The notes below the pieces were generated by a model. That model saw only the letters and a program-made list of their open reading frames with translations. It was not told where the DNA came from and searched no databases. From CAZKVJ01 sp964556225 (GTDB lineage Bacteria > Actinomycetota > Acidimicrobiia > Acidimicrobiales > Ilumatobacteraceae), in assembly GCA_964556225.1 (NCBI GenBank), contig CAZKVJ010000019.1, forward strand, positions 1 through 61,496: a stretch of DNA of 61,496 nucleotides, written 5' to 3'. Shown in pieces: positions 15,820-23,750 of this stretch (within the stretch, counting starts at the first letter, position 1; each line of letters opens with the position of its first letter). A program made the translations under genes and the position numbers.

Positions 15820-16839
15820 CTAGATCAGCAGCTCGGCGATCTGCACGGCGTTCAGCGCAGCGCCCTTGCGGAGGTTGTCGTTGCTGACGAACAGCGTCAG
15901 GCCTCGGCAGCCATCGACGGAGTGGTCCTGGCGGATGCGCCCGACATAGCTCGGATCTCTCCCGGCCGCGGCCAGCGGTGTGGGGACGTCGACGAGCGAC
16001 ACGCCCGGGGCCTTCGCCAGCAGCTCTTTGGCCCGCGCCACCGAGATGGGCGCCGAGAACTCGGCGTTGAGCGACAGCGAGTGGCCGGTGAACACCGGCA
16101 CCCGCACGCAGGTGCCTGACACCCGCAGCTCCGGGATGCCGAGGATCTTGCGGCTCTCCTGGCGCAGCTTTTGCTCCTCGTCGGTCTCGTCGAGGCCGTC
16201 GTCGACGAGCTTGCCGGCGAACGGCAGCACGTTGAACGCGATCGGGCCGACGAACTTGGCCGGCTCCGGGAACGTGACTGCGCGGCCGTCGTAGGTGAGC
16301 TCTCGGGCCATGCCGGCGACCTCACGCACCTGCTTGTCGAGCTCGTCGACACCGACCAGACCGGCGCCCGACACGGCCTGGTAGGTCGACGCGATCAGGC
16401 GCACCAGCCCGGCCTCGTCGTGGAGCGGCTTCAGCACCGGCATGGCGGCCATGGTGGTGCAGTTCGGGTTGGCGATGATCCCCTTGCGGGCGTTGGCGAC
16501 CTCGCCCGGGTTCACCTCGCTCACCACCAGCGGCACGTCCGGGTCCATCCGCCAGGCGGACGAGTTGTCGATCACGGTGACGCCCGCCTCGGCGAAGCGG
16601 GGAGCGATCACCCGGGACGAGGCGGCACCGCTGGAGAACAGGGCCACGTCGAGCCCGGTGGGGTCGGCCACGCCGGCGTCTTCGACCACCACCTCGCCGT
16701 CACCCCACGGCAAGGTGGAGCCCGCCGAGCGCGAGGAGGCGAAGAACCGGATCTGGTCGACCGGGAACCGCCGCTCCCGCAGCAGGGCGCGCATGACGCC
16801 TCCGACCTGACCCGTGGCACCGACGACTCCGACTCGCAT
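15820..16839 (-). CDS. asd: Aspartate-semialdehyde dehydrogenase
   Basis: Asd reduces aspartyl phosphate to aspartate semialdehyde in the lysine/threonine/methionine pathway and in diaminopimelate synthesis. The 339-aa protein begins MRVGVVGATGQVGGVM (NADPH site), contains the catalytic Cys in IIANPNCTTMAAMPVLKPLHD and the His of VFTGHSLSLNAEF. TAGCCT (16848-16853) lies eight bases before the ATG. In many actinobacteria asd directly follows lysC; here a methyltransferase gene lies between them. Confidence 0.97.
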   Translation of the reverse strand: MRVGVVGATGQVGGVMRALLRERRFPVDQIRFFASSRSAGSTLPWGDGEVVVEDAGVADPTGLDVALFSSGAASSRVIAPRFAEAGVTVIDNSSAWRMDPDVPLVVSEVNPGEVANARKGIIANPNCTTMAAMPVLKPLHDEAGLVRLIASTYQAVSGAGLVGVDELDKQVREVAGMARELTYDGRAVTFPEPAKFVGPIAFNVLPFAGKLVDDGLDETDEEQKLRQESRKILGIPELRVSGTCVRVPVFTGHSLSLNAEFSAPISVARAKELLAKAPGVSLVDVPTPLAAAGRDPSYVGRIRQDHSVDGCRGLTLFVSNDNLRKGAALNAVQIAELLI

Positions 16840-16884
16840 GGCCGTCGAGGCTACCGCTGGGGCCCCGGCCGGCCTCGGTGCGTT

Positions 16885-17751
16885 TCAGCCCCGGCGCACG
16901 GCGACGAGCCACCAGTGGCTCGGGTGGGCGCCCTCGAAGCTGCGCACCTCCGCGCCGCCGACCTGCATCCGCCGGCGACGACTGGACTGGTACACGGTGA
17001 GCTCACCGAGCGGGAGGCCCGCGGCGCGTACGTGGTCGACCACGTCCTGGGGCGCGAGGCGGTTCGCCTGCCAGCCGAGCCGGGTGGCGGTGCGCCGGCG
17101 GGCCAGCCAGGGGCCCAGGCGGGGCAGGCGCCACAGCAGCCGGGTCACAGCACCGAGCGGCCACAGCAGCACGTCGCGCCCGGTCCAGGTGCGGAAGTTG
17201 AGCGCCACGTGGCCGCCGGGCTTGGTCACCCGGACGGCCTCGTCCAGGAGCGCCAGGGCGTCGTCGCGCACGCAGTGCTGCAGCGTGATGTAGCTGAACG
17301 TCAGGTCGGCGACGGCGTCGGGCAGGGCGAGCGTGCGGCCGTCGGCCACGTGGCAGGTCTGCAGGTCGGCCACGTAGCCGTAACGGGCGACGGTCTGGCG
17401 GCACCGCTCCAAGAACGCGGCGTCGAGGTCGCAGGCGATCACCCGGTGGTAGGTGCGGGTGAAGCCGGCCGTCATCCGCCCGATCCCCGCACCGATCTCG
17501 ACCATCGTCTCGGTGAGCGTGTGGTCGCCGTACAGCCCGAACGTCTGGAGGTAGGCGACCACCTCGGTGTCGCCCGTGGCCACGAACTCCTCGAGCGTCA
17601 GGCGCTCACCGGTCTCGTTGTTGAAGACCCACCCGGTCTCGCGCACGACGTCGTCGGCGGAGGTCCTCGCCTCGCTGGCCCGTCCCGCCGTGCGCCACGG
17701 CAGCAGCTGCGGGCGCCGGTGCGAGCCCGACGGCGTCGGGTCGGAGGTCAC
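16885..17751 (-). CDS. Class I SAM-dependent methyltransferase
   Basis: The 288-aa protein has the Rossmann methyltransferase motifs MVEIGAGIGRMTAGF (SAM loop), VIACDLDAAFLERCR (acidic residue binding the ribose) and ADLTFSYITLQHCVRDDALALLDEAVRVTKPGGHVALNFR. About 75 N-terminal residues precede the fold. The substrate is not apparent. It starts 13 bases after lysC stops and is followed 45 bases later by asd on the same strand, so it appears to be transcribed with amino-acid genes. Promoter-like boxes also precede asd, so full co-transcription is not certain. Confidence 0.85.
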   Translation of the reverse strand: MTSDPTPSGSHRRPQLLPWRTAGRASEARTSADDVVRETGWVFNNETGERLTLEEFVATGDTEVVAYLQTFGLYGDHTLTETMVEIGAGIGRMTAGFTRTYHRVIACDLDAAFLERCRQTVARYGYVADLQTCHVADGRTLALPDAVADLTFSYITLQHCVRDDALALLDEAVRVTKPGGHVALNFRTWTGRDVLLWPLGAVTRLLWRLPRLGPWLARRRTATRLGWQANRLAPQDVVDHVRAAGLPLGELTVYQSSRRRRMQVGGAEVRSFEGAHPSHWWLVAVRRG

Positions 17752-17764
17752 GGCCCGGCTCCGC

Positions 17765-19027
17765 TCACGTGCGCTCCGGCAGTGGCGCCGAGTAGGCCTG
17801 TCCGGCGTCCAGGCCGAACTCGGTGTGCAGCCGGCGTGCCGCCCGCTCCAGGTCGGCGGCGGCGATGACGACGGAGATGCGGATCGTGGAGGTGGAGATC
17901 ATCTCGATGTTCACGCCCTCGTCGGCGAGGACCCGGAACATCCGGGCGGCGATGCCCGGGCTCGACTTCATGCCGGCGCCGACCACGGACAGCTTGGCGA
18001 TGTCGGCATCATGGGAGACCCCCGTCGCCCCGATCTCGGCCGCGACCCGCCGGACAAGGTCCTCGGCGACCTGCATGTCGGCCTTGGGCATCGTGAAGCT
18101 GATGTCGGTCGTGCCGGCCTTCGAGGTGTTCTGCACGATCATGTCGACGTTCACGTTGGCCGCCGCCAGCGGCTCGAACAGCGCTGCCGACACGCCCGGG
18201 CGGTCGGGCACGCCTTCGACGGTGACCTTGGCCTCGCTGACGTCGTGCACGACGCCGGAGATGATCGGCTCTTCCATGGACGGCTCCTCGTCGGCGGGGG
18301 TGTCGTGGACCCACGTGCCCGGCTCCCAGGTGAAGCTGGATCGCACGTGGAGGGGAACGCGGTGGTTGCGGGCGAACTCGACCGAGCGCAGGGCGAGCAC
18401 CTTGCTGCCGGCGCCGGCCATCTCGAGCATCTCGTCGAAGCTCACCCGAGCGAGCTTGCGCGCCTGAGGGACCATGCGCGGGTCGGCGGAGAACACGCCG
18501 GTGACGTCGGTGTAGATCTCACAGCTGTCGGCCCCGAGGGCGGCCGCCAGGGCCACGGCCGTGGTGTCGCTGCCGCCCCGTCCCAACGTGGTGATCTCGT
18601 TGTCGGTGCTCACGCCCTGGAAGCCGGCCACCACGCACACCTTCCCCTGGGCGAGGGCCGTGCGCACCCGGTCGCCGCGCACCTCGAGGATCTTGGCCTT
18701 CATGTGCACGGTGTCGGTGATGATGCCGACCTGGCTACCGGTGAAGCTCACCGCCTCGACGTCGAGGTCGGCGAGGGCCATGCACAGCAGCGCCATCGAC
18801 ACCCGCTCGCCGGTGGTGAGCAGCATGTCCATCTCCCGGCCGGGCTGGGTCGTCGAGACGGCGTTGGCCAGTGCGATCAGGTTGTCGGTGCTCTTGCCCA
18901 TGGCCGACACCACCACGACGACGTCGTTGCCGTGGCGGCGCGTGAAGGCGATGTTCTCAGCCACTGCCCGCATCCGGTCCGGGTCGGCGACGGAGGTCCC
19001 GCCGTACTTCTGCACGATCAGCGCCAC
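17765..19027 (-). CDS. lysC: Aspartate kinase
   Basis: LysC phosphorylates aspartate, the first step to lysine, threonine and methionine. The 420-aa sequence opens ALIVQKYGGTSVAD, holds TTLGRGGSDTTAVALAAALGA in the catalytic domain and ends with two ACT domains (VTVEGVPDRPGVSAALFEPL and LSVVGAGMKSSPGIAARMF) that bind feedback effectors. As in other actinobacteria an internal start may give a separate beta subunit; a Met near residue 253, before the ACT part, is a candidate. ACGCTA (plus strand, 19037-19042), i.e. TAGCGT on the coding strand, lies nine bases before the GTG. Confidence 0.97.
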   Translation of the reverse strand: MALIVQKYGGTSVADPDRMRAVAENIAFTRRHGNDVVVVVSAMGKSTDNLIALANAVSTTQPGREMDMLLTTGERVSMALLCMALADLDVEAVSFTGSQVGIITDTVHMKAKILEVRGDRVRTALAQGKVCVVAGFQGVSTDNEITTLGRGGSDTTAVALAAALGADSCEIYTDVTGVFSADPRMVPQARKLARVSFDEMLEMAGAGSKVLALRSVEFARNHRVPLHVRSSFTWEPGTWVHDTPADEEPSMEEPIISGVVHDVSEAKVTVEGVPDRPGVSAALFEPLAAANVNVDMIVQNTSKAGTTDISFTMPKADMQVAEDLVRRVAAEIGATGVSHDADIAKLSVVGAGMKSSPGIAARMFRVLADEGVNIEMISTSTIRISVVIAAADLERAARRLHTEFGLDAGQAYSAPLPERT

Positions 19028-19126
19028 GGTCGACAGACGCTAGCGCCGCGCACGTCGCATCCGCCGGTCGGTACCACCAGCCGCCGCCTGTGAGCGCTGC
19101 GACCCGACCGCTAGCCTCGCACGCTC

Positions 19127-19996
19127 GTGGGCACCCCCAAGCGTGAACGACAGAAGGCCAACCGGCAGCTGAAGCTCGAGGAGATGGCGAAGCAGTCGCA
19201 ACGGAAGAAGACGCGCAAACGCCTGTGGCTGTTCGGGCTCGGGATCCCCCTCGCCGTGGCCGCGCTGTGGCTGCTCGCCCTCGTGGTGGGCGGTGACGGC
19301 GACGACGGTTCGGTCACCGAGGCCTCCTCGACCACGGTCGCCGGCGCCTCGACCACCGTCGGCTCCACCACACCCGGCGTCACCACGACGGTCCCGGTCA
19401 CCGTCGCCCCCGGCGCGCCGATCACGGGAGAGACGCCGTGCCCGCCGATCACCGGCAGCGACGAACGGGTGATCGAGTTCGAGAATTCCCCGCCCATGTG
19501 CATCGACCCCGAGAAGACCTACACGGCGACGATCGTTACCAACTTCGGCACCCTCGAGGCCGAGCTGTTCGGCGACCGGGCACCCGAGACGGTCAACAAC
19601 TTCGTGGTGCTGTCCGCGTACCAGTACTACGACCGGACGGAGTGCCACCGGATCATCCCAGGATTCGTGGTGCAGTGCGGTGACCCCACGGCTACCGGCA
19701 GCGGTGGACCGGGCTACGAGATCGACGACGAACTGCCCGACGAAGGTCAGTACGTGATCGGCTCGCTGGCCATGGCCAACGCCGGCGCCAACACCGGCGG
19801 GAGCCAGTTCTTCATCATCAGCGGTGAGGACGGCACAGCGCTGCCGCCCAACTACTCGCTGTTCGGCCAGGTCACCGTCGGCCTCGACGACGTGCTGCCG
19901 CTGCTCGACGCCGCCGGCAACCCCGACCCGACCGCCAACGGCGTCCCGCCGCTCCAGCAGGTCGTCATCTTGTCCATCACCATCACCGAGTCCTGA
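19127..19996 (+). CDS. Membrane-anchored cyclophilin-type peptidyl-prolyl isomerase
   Basis: Residues 1-33 are basic and probably cytoplasmic, residues ~34-55 form a transmembrane helix (LWLFGLGIPLAVAALWLLALVV), and a Thr/Ser/Val-rich linker leads to the cyclophilin domain (residues ~125-289). Family blocks include NFVVLSAYQYYDRTECHRIIPGFVVQCGDP, GGSQFFI and YSLFGQV. The domain should lie outside the membrane and help fold exported proteins. The Arg expected in the HRI-PGF-QGGD block is not exact (FVVQCGDP), so activity may be reduced. TAGCCT lies nine bases before the GTG. Confidence 0.9.
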   Translation: MGTPKRERQKANRQLKLEEMAKQSQRKKTRKRLWLFGLGIPLAVAALWLLALVVGGDGDDGSVTEASSTTVAGASTTVGSTTPGVTTTVPVTVAPGAPITGETPCPPITGSDERVIEFENSPPMCIDPEKTYTATIVTNFGTLEAELFGDRAPETVNNFVVLSAYQYYDRTECHRIIPGFVVQCGDPTATGSGGPGYEIDDELPDEGQYVIGSLAMANAGANTGGSQFFIISGEDGTALPPNYSLFGQVTVGLDDVLPLLDAAGNPDPTANGVPPLQQVVILSITITES

Positions 19997-19998
19997 CC

Positions 19999-20052
19999 CC
20001 CGTTCTGGCAGCACGTGGTAGCGCTCAGCGCTAGTTCCTGGGACCAGAACCG
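19999..20052. repeat. Palindromic repeat copy R3 (mixed arms)
   Basis: The left arm is of the second type (TTCTGGCAGCACGTGGTAG); the core is AGCGCTCAGCGCT and the right arm is of the first type (AGTTCCTGGGACCAGAA). It lies between two convergent genes. The inner arms therefore do not pair well, whereas the outer TTCTGG/CCAGAA and the core TAGCGCT/AGCGCTA do. Confidence 0.85.
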
Positions 20053-20061
20053 CGAGGTGGG

Positions 20062-20688
20062 TCAGGTGGGGAGGGGGCCGCGGAGGTCGACGCCGCCGAC
20101 CTGCTCCCACTCACCGGCCGTTCGCACCAAGGCCGACCCGGTAGGCATCACCGCCAAGGTCACGTTCGCCAGCTTCAGCGTGCGGTGAAGGCGATCGGGG
20201 GACCACTGCTCGGCCTCGGTCACCAGCGCCAGGCCCGGCACCAGCCCGAGCCCGAGCGTGAAGGCGCCGCCACGGGGGTCGACCATCGGGTCGCACAGGG
20301 CGGCGGCGCTCTGGCCGACGCCGACCACGAGCCCACCACCGGCGATGACCGACTGCACGGCGTCGAACACGGCCGTGTCCTGCAGCACGCTGCGTAGGTG
20401 CATCGGGGAGTCACCCGCCAGGTACACGGCGGTCGCCTCCCGGATGGTCGCGGCCATCGCCGCGTCCTGGGCGTCCGGGCGGCGCATCACCATCGCCGCC
20501 TCGACCTCCACCCCGAGGCGCTCGCCCCACGCCATGGCCGTCGCCACCAGGTGCTCGGGCCGCTCGTAGGCGTCGGCCGTGGGCAGCACCACCACCCGGC
20601 TGGCACCGGCGGCGGCGAGGAGGCGCCGGTCGAGATCGTCGTTGGCCGTGAAGGGGCCGCCGCCCTGCAGCGCGATGGTGCCGGTCAT
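20062..20688 (-). CDS. Peptidase S51-like (cyanophycinase/dipeptidase E type) protein
   Basis: The 208-aa protein begins MTGTIALQGGGPF and has VVVLPTADAYERP and AVYLAGDSPMHLRSVL, as in S51 proteins. The nucleophile is probably Ser in GGGLVVGVGQSAAALCDPM, at the nucleophile elbow that in cyanophycinase reads GTSAGA. The length is slightly short for the family. Substrate is unknown; there is no cyanophycin gene nearby. AGCGTA (plus strand, 20695-20700), i.e. TACGCT on the coding strand, stands six bases before the ATG. Confidence 0.75.
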   Translation of the reverse strand: MTGTIALQGGGPFTANDDLDRRLLAAAGASRVVVLPTADAYERPEHLVATAMAWGERLGVEVEAAMVMRRPDAQDAAMAATIREATAVYLAGDSPMHLRSVLQDTAVFDAVQSVIAGGGLVVGVGQSAAALCDPMVDPRGGAFTLGLGLVPGLALVTEAEQWSPDRLHRTLKLANVTLAVMPTGSALVRTAGEWEQVGGVDLRGPLPT

Positions 20689-20736
20689 GCCCCGAGCGTA
20701 GGCACGTCGGGTCCGACGGCCGCATCCCCCGACGGG

Positions 20737-21195
20737 TCAGGCCACCGTCAGCAGCAGCACCACGCCACCGTCGCGGTGGCGCTCGAGCTCGAACGTGCCG
20801 GCCTGCGTCGCTGTCAGCACGAAGGTCACACGGGTGCCCTCCTGCTCGAGGTCGTAGCCGTGGAGGTGGAACTCCTGCTCCTCGGCCGACGTCACCACGA
20901 TCTCCACCTCCGAGCCGAGTGCCACCGCCTGCTCGACCGGGCTGGCGGCGTCGCCGTCGACCTCGATCACGATCGGTCCGGCCACCGTGGTCGTGGGCGC
21001 CTCGGTCGTCGTGGGGGCGTCCGTCGGGGCCGGCTGCTGCGTGACGGTGGGCGCGGCGCTCACGCTCGCGGTGGTGGTGTCGGCGGCGTCGGTCACTGGT
21101 GTGGTGTCGGCGTCGTCGTCATCGCCACCGCATGCCGTCAGTCCGAGGACGATCGCCGCCAGGGGGGCCGCCACGAGTCGAGTGCGTCGGTGCAT
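20737..21195 (-). CDS. Lipoprotein with cupredoxin-like domain
   Basis: Signal peptide and lipobox (LAAIVLGLTACGGDDDDAD) are followed by a Thr/Ala/Pro-rich linker to residue ~70, then an ~80-residue beta-rich domain containing EFHLHGYDLEQEGT and TFELERHRDGG. The HLHGYD and ERH histidines resemble the copper-binding places of cupredoxin-like proteins, but a complete type-1 site with Cys is not present. It may bind copper without acting as an electron carrier. The ATG at 21195 directly precedes MHRRTRL; a longer upstream frame is not needed. Confidence 0.7.
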   Translation of the reverse strand: MHRRTRLVAAPLAAIVLGLTACGGDDDDADTTPVTDAADTTTASVSAAPTVTQQPAPTDAPTTTEAPTTTVAGPIVIEVDGDAASPVEQAVALGSEVEIVVTSAEEQEFHLHGYDLEQEGTRVTFVLTATQAGTFELERHRDGGVVLLLTVA

Positions 21196-21251
21196 CACCG
21201 CATCGTGCCATGGCCTGCCCGCCATTGCCCGTCAGCCTTGGAGCGCCAACC

Positions 21252-21267
21252 TACCGATCGGTAACGT
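21252..21267 (+). promoter_or_regulatory. Palindromic operator overlapping the -10 box of the hydroxyacyl-CoA dehydrogenase gene
   Basis: TACCGATCGGTA (21252-21263) is a perfect 12-bp palindrome of the kind used by TetR-family repressors. Its last bases begin the -10 box TAACGT (21262-21267), which is six bases before the ATG at 21274. A repressor bound here would block RNA polymerase directly. No TetR gene is present in the window. Confidence 0.55.
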
Positions 21268-21273
21268 GGGCGG

Positions 21274-22131
21274 ATGGCGAACATCAAGAAGGTGGGGATC
21301 CTCGGCTCGGGGATCATGGGGTCGGGTCTGGCCGAGGTCGTGGCCAAGGCGGGCTACGACGTGGTGGTCCGCTCACGCAGTCAGATGACCGCCGACAACA
21401 TGGTCACGATGCTCGAGAAGGGCCTGACGAAGCAGGTCGAGCGGGGCAAGCTCACCGACGACGAGAAGGCGGCCGTGCTCGGTCGGGTCAGCGCCACCGA
21501 CCACCTCGGCGCGCTGCGCGACTGCGACCTGATCATCGAGAGCGTCGTCGAGGACCTGGCCGTGAAGAAGGAGCTGTTCGCCGAGCTCGAGCAGATCGTC
21601 CAGGCCAGCGCCATCCTGGCCACGAACACGTCGACGCTGCCGGTGGTCGAGCTGGCCATGATGACCCAGCGCCCCGACAAGGTGTGCGGCATCCACTTCT
21701 TCAACCCGGCGCCGGCCATGAAGCTGGTCGAGGTGGTCCGCCCCATCACGGCGTCGGACGACACGATCTCCACGGCGCTGGCCTTCGCGGCGTCATGCGG
21801 GAAAGACGGCGTCGAGGTCAAGGACCGCGCCGGCTTCATCGTCAACGCCTTGCTGTTCCCCTACCTCAACAACGCCGTGCGCCTGTGGGAGCAGGGCACG
21901 GCCAGCGTCGAGGACATCGACACCGCCATGAAGGGCGGCTGCAACTTCCCGATGGGGCCGTTCGCGCTGCTCGACCTGGTGGGGCTCGACACGTCGCTCG
22001 CCATCCTCGACGCGCTGTACGCCGAGTTCCGCGACCCCAACTACGCCGCCGTGCCCACGCTGCGCCGCATGGTCGCCGCCGGGCGCCTCGGGCGCAAGAC
22101 CGGCCAGGGGTTCTTCGACTACGCCCGCTGA
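21274..22131 (+). CDS. 3-hydroxybutyryl-CoA dehydrogenase (3-hydroxyacyl-CoA dehydrogenase family)
   Basis: The 285-aa protein has the NAD-binding start KKVGILGSGIMGSGLAEVVA, ILATNTSTLPV, the catalytic His in CGIHFFNPAPAMKLVEVV and the dimerisation C-terminal domain ending GRKTGQGFFDYAR. It oxidises or forms 3-hydroxyacyl-CoA, in short-chain fatty acid or butyrate metabolism. An ethylmalonyl-CoA mutase encoded 1.6 kb downstream uses C4-C5 CoA intermediates, so a shared pathway is plausible. The start is set by TAACGT six bases upstream. Confidence 0.92.
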   Translation: MANIKKVGILGSGIMGSGLAEVVAKAGYDVVVRSRSQMTADNMVTMLEKGLTKQVERGKLTDDEKAAVLGRVSATDHLGALRDCDLIIESVVEDLAVKKELFAELEQIVQASAILATNTSTLPVVELAMMTQRPDKVCGIHFFNPAPAMKLVEVVRPITASDDTISTALAFAASCGKDGVEVKDRAGFIVNALLFPYLNNAVRLWEQGTASVEDIDTAMKGGCNFPMGPFALLDLVGLDTSLAILDALYAEFRDPNYAAVPTLRRMVAAGRLGRKTGQGFFDYAR

Positions 22132-22152
22132 TCCCGCGCGACACTCGGGCGG

Positions 22153-22836
22153 ATGACCACCTGGGACGGCGACCCCACCCTGCCGCCCCCGACCCGGTGG
22201 CGCCTCCCCGACCCATCCGAGGCCGACCGCCACGGCGTCGCCGGCATCGGCGCCGACCTCCGGCCCGGCACGCTCCTCGCCGCGTACAGCACCGGGCTGT
22301 TTCCGATGAACATCCGCCGGCGCGTCCTCGGCTGGTGGTCACCCGACCCCCGGGGGGTGATCCCTCTCGACGGGCTGCGGGTCAGCCGGTCGCTGCGGCG
22401 CAGCTGCCGGCGCTTCGAGATCTCCGTCGACACCCGGTTCCGGGAGGTGATGGAGGCGTGCGGCGACCGGCGGCGAGCGCACGGGTGGATCACGCCAGCG
22501 TTGGTCGACGCCTACACCACGCTCCACGAGCTGGGCTGGGCCCACAGCGTGGAGGTGCTGACCCCCTCCGGTGAGCTGGTCGGCGGGGTCTACGGCGTGA
22601 GGATCGGCGGGTTCTTCGCCGGCGAGTCGATGTTCCACCGGGCCACCGATGCGTCCAAGGTGTCGCTGGTCGCCCTTGTCTCGCTGATGCGCCAGCACGG
22701 GATGTCCCTGTTCGACGTGCAGTGGACCACGCCGCACCTGGTGTCGCTCGGCGCCGTGGACGTCCCACGCGACGAGTACCTGCGCCGGCTGGCGGCGGCG
22801 ATCAGCCCGTACTCTGCGGCCACCTTCGCACCGTGA
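22153..22836 (+). CDS. aat: Leucyl/phenylalanyl-tRNA-protein transferase
   Basis: Aat adds Leu or Phe from tRNA to proteins with N-terminal Arg or Lys, marking them for ClpAP/ClpS degradation. The 227-aa sequence carries GIGADLRPGTLLAAYSTGLFPM, WWSPDPRGVIPLDGLRVSRSLR, HSVEVLTPSGELVGGVYGVRIGGFFAGESMFHR, ASKVSLVALV and DVQWTTPHLVSLGA, all Aat signatures. It starts 21 bases after the preceding gene and probably shares its transcript. A 12-bp hairpin follows. Confidence 0.95.
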   Translation: MTTWDGDPTLPPPTRWRLPDPSEADRHGVAGIGADLRPGTLLAAYSTGLFPMNIRRRVLGWWSPDPRGVIPLDGLRVSRSLRRSCRRFEISVDTRFREVMEACGDRRRAHGWITPALVDAYTTLHELGWAHSVEVLTPSGELVGGVYGVRIGGFFAGESMFHRATDASKVSLVALVSLMRQHGMSLFDVQWTTPHLVSLGAVDVPRDEYLRRLAAAISPYSAATFAP

Positions 22837-22863
22837 GCGCCCCGGATCGGGCCCGGACGCGAC

Positions 22864-22893
22864 GAGGGAGCAGGTCCGCCAACCTGCTCCCTC
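22864..22893 (+). terminator. Hairpin terminator after aat
   Basis: GAGGGAGCAGGT pairs perfectly over 12 bases with ACCTGCTCCCTC around a six-base loop, followed by ATCTCTG. It stands 27 bases after the aat stop. The rest of the gap to 23084 shows no gene; a TTGACA at 22981 has no matching -10 that I can see. Confidence 0.8.
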
Positions 22894-23083
22894 ATCTCTG
22901 CCCACCGAGGCGATGGTGCTCCGGGGCGAGGGGGTGCACCCCGGAGCGGTTCCCGCCACCTGCTCTCAGGCGAGCCGTCGTTGACACAGGTATCGGGCCG
23001 CGCCGTGGCGGACTTGAGGGGTTCTTTACGGGAACTTCGCGATTCGTGGAAGCTGCGGCCGGCGGGCGCGCCATGATCCGCCC

Positions 23084-23686
23084 ATGACGATCTACGGAGT
23101 GGTGGTGTTCGACGGCGCCGAGGAGCTCGACTTCGTCGGGCCGTGGGAGGTGTTCACCGCCTCCGAGATGGTGCTCGGCAGCGGCACGCTGGAACCGGAC
23201 CGGGTCATGACGATCGCCGAGCGAGCAGAACCGGTGCGCTGCGCCAAGGGGCTACGAGTCATCCCCGAGCGCACCTTCGCCGACCACCCGCCCCTCGACG
23301 TTGTGCTGCTCCCCGGCGGGATGGGCACCCGTCGGGAGCAGCACAACACCGCGCTGCTCGAATGGCTGCGATCGGTGTCGGCGAGCGCCACGTGGACCAC
23401 CAGCGTGTGCACCGGCTCGCTGCTGCTGCACGCCGCCGGGCTCGCCGGCGGGCGGCGTCTGGCGACGCACTGGAGCTTCGAGGACTCCCTCGAACGCCTC
23501 GGCGCGACGGTCGTGCGCGACGTCCGCTGGGTGCGCGACGGGTCGATCGTTTCGTCGCAGGGCGTGTCGGCCGGCATCGACATGGCGCTGTGGCTGGTCG
23601 GCGAGCTGCACGGCCCCGCTCACGCCCGCCTCGTGCAGCGGTACATCCAGTACGCGCCGGCGCCGCCGTACCAGGCCGACGTCTGA
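23084..23686 (+). CDS. DJ-1/PfpI family protein, isonitrile-hydratase-like
   Basis: The 200-aa protein has the DJ-1/PfpI fold: VVVFDGAEELDFVGPWEVF at the start, DVVLLPGGMGTR with Gly-Gly, and TTSVCTGSLLLHAAGLAGGRRLATHW around the nucleophile Cys. The VCTGS..L.AAGLL-GR.ATTHW context is characteristic of the isonitrile hydratase/ThiJ group. A conserved Asp (DFVGPWE) sits where the family uses an acidic partner. No cysteine-modified substrate can be inferred, and the gene has no obvious operon partner. Confidence 0.85.
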   Translation: MTIYGVVVFDGAEELDFVGPWEVFTASEMVLGSGTLEPDRVMTIAERAEPVRCAKGLRVIPERTFADHPPLDVVLLPGGMGTRREQHNTALLEWLRSVSASATWTTSVCTGSLLLHAAGLAGGRRLATHWSFEDSLERLGATVVRDVRWVRDGSIVSSQGVSAGIDMALWLVGELHGPAHARLVQRYIQYAPAPPYQADV

Positions 23687-23750
23687 GCGAGCCGCGACTC
23701 GCCCGCCGGCAGGGTTGGCAGGTGGGCGGCGCGGCGGTGAGACTCAGAGC

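Noticed and set aside
16171..17868. Long plus-strand frame across asd and the methyltransferase
   Set aside because: Both minus-strand genes have full family motifs; this frame has no start signal.
20737..21195. Plastocyanin/azurin-type blue copper protein
   Set aside because: The His residues are suggestive, but the Cys of a type-1 copper site is absent from the domain.
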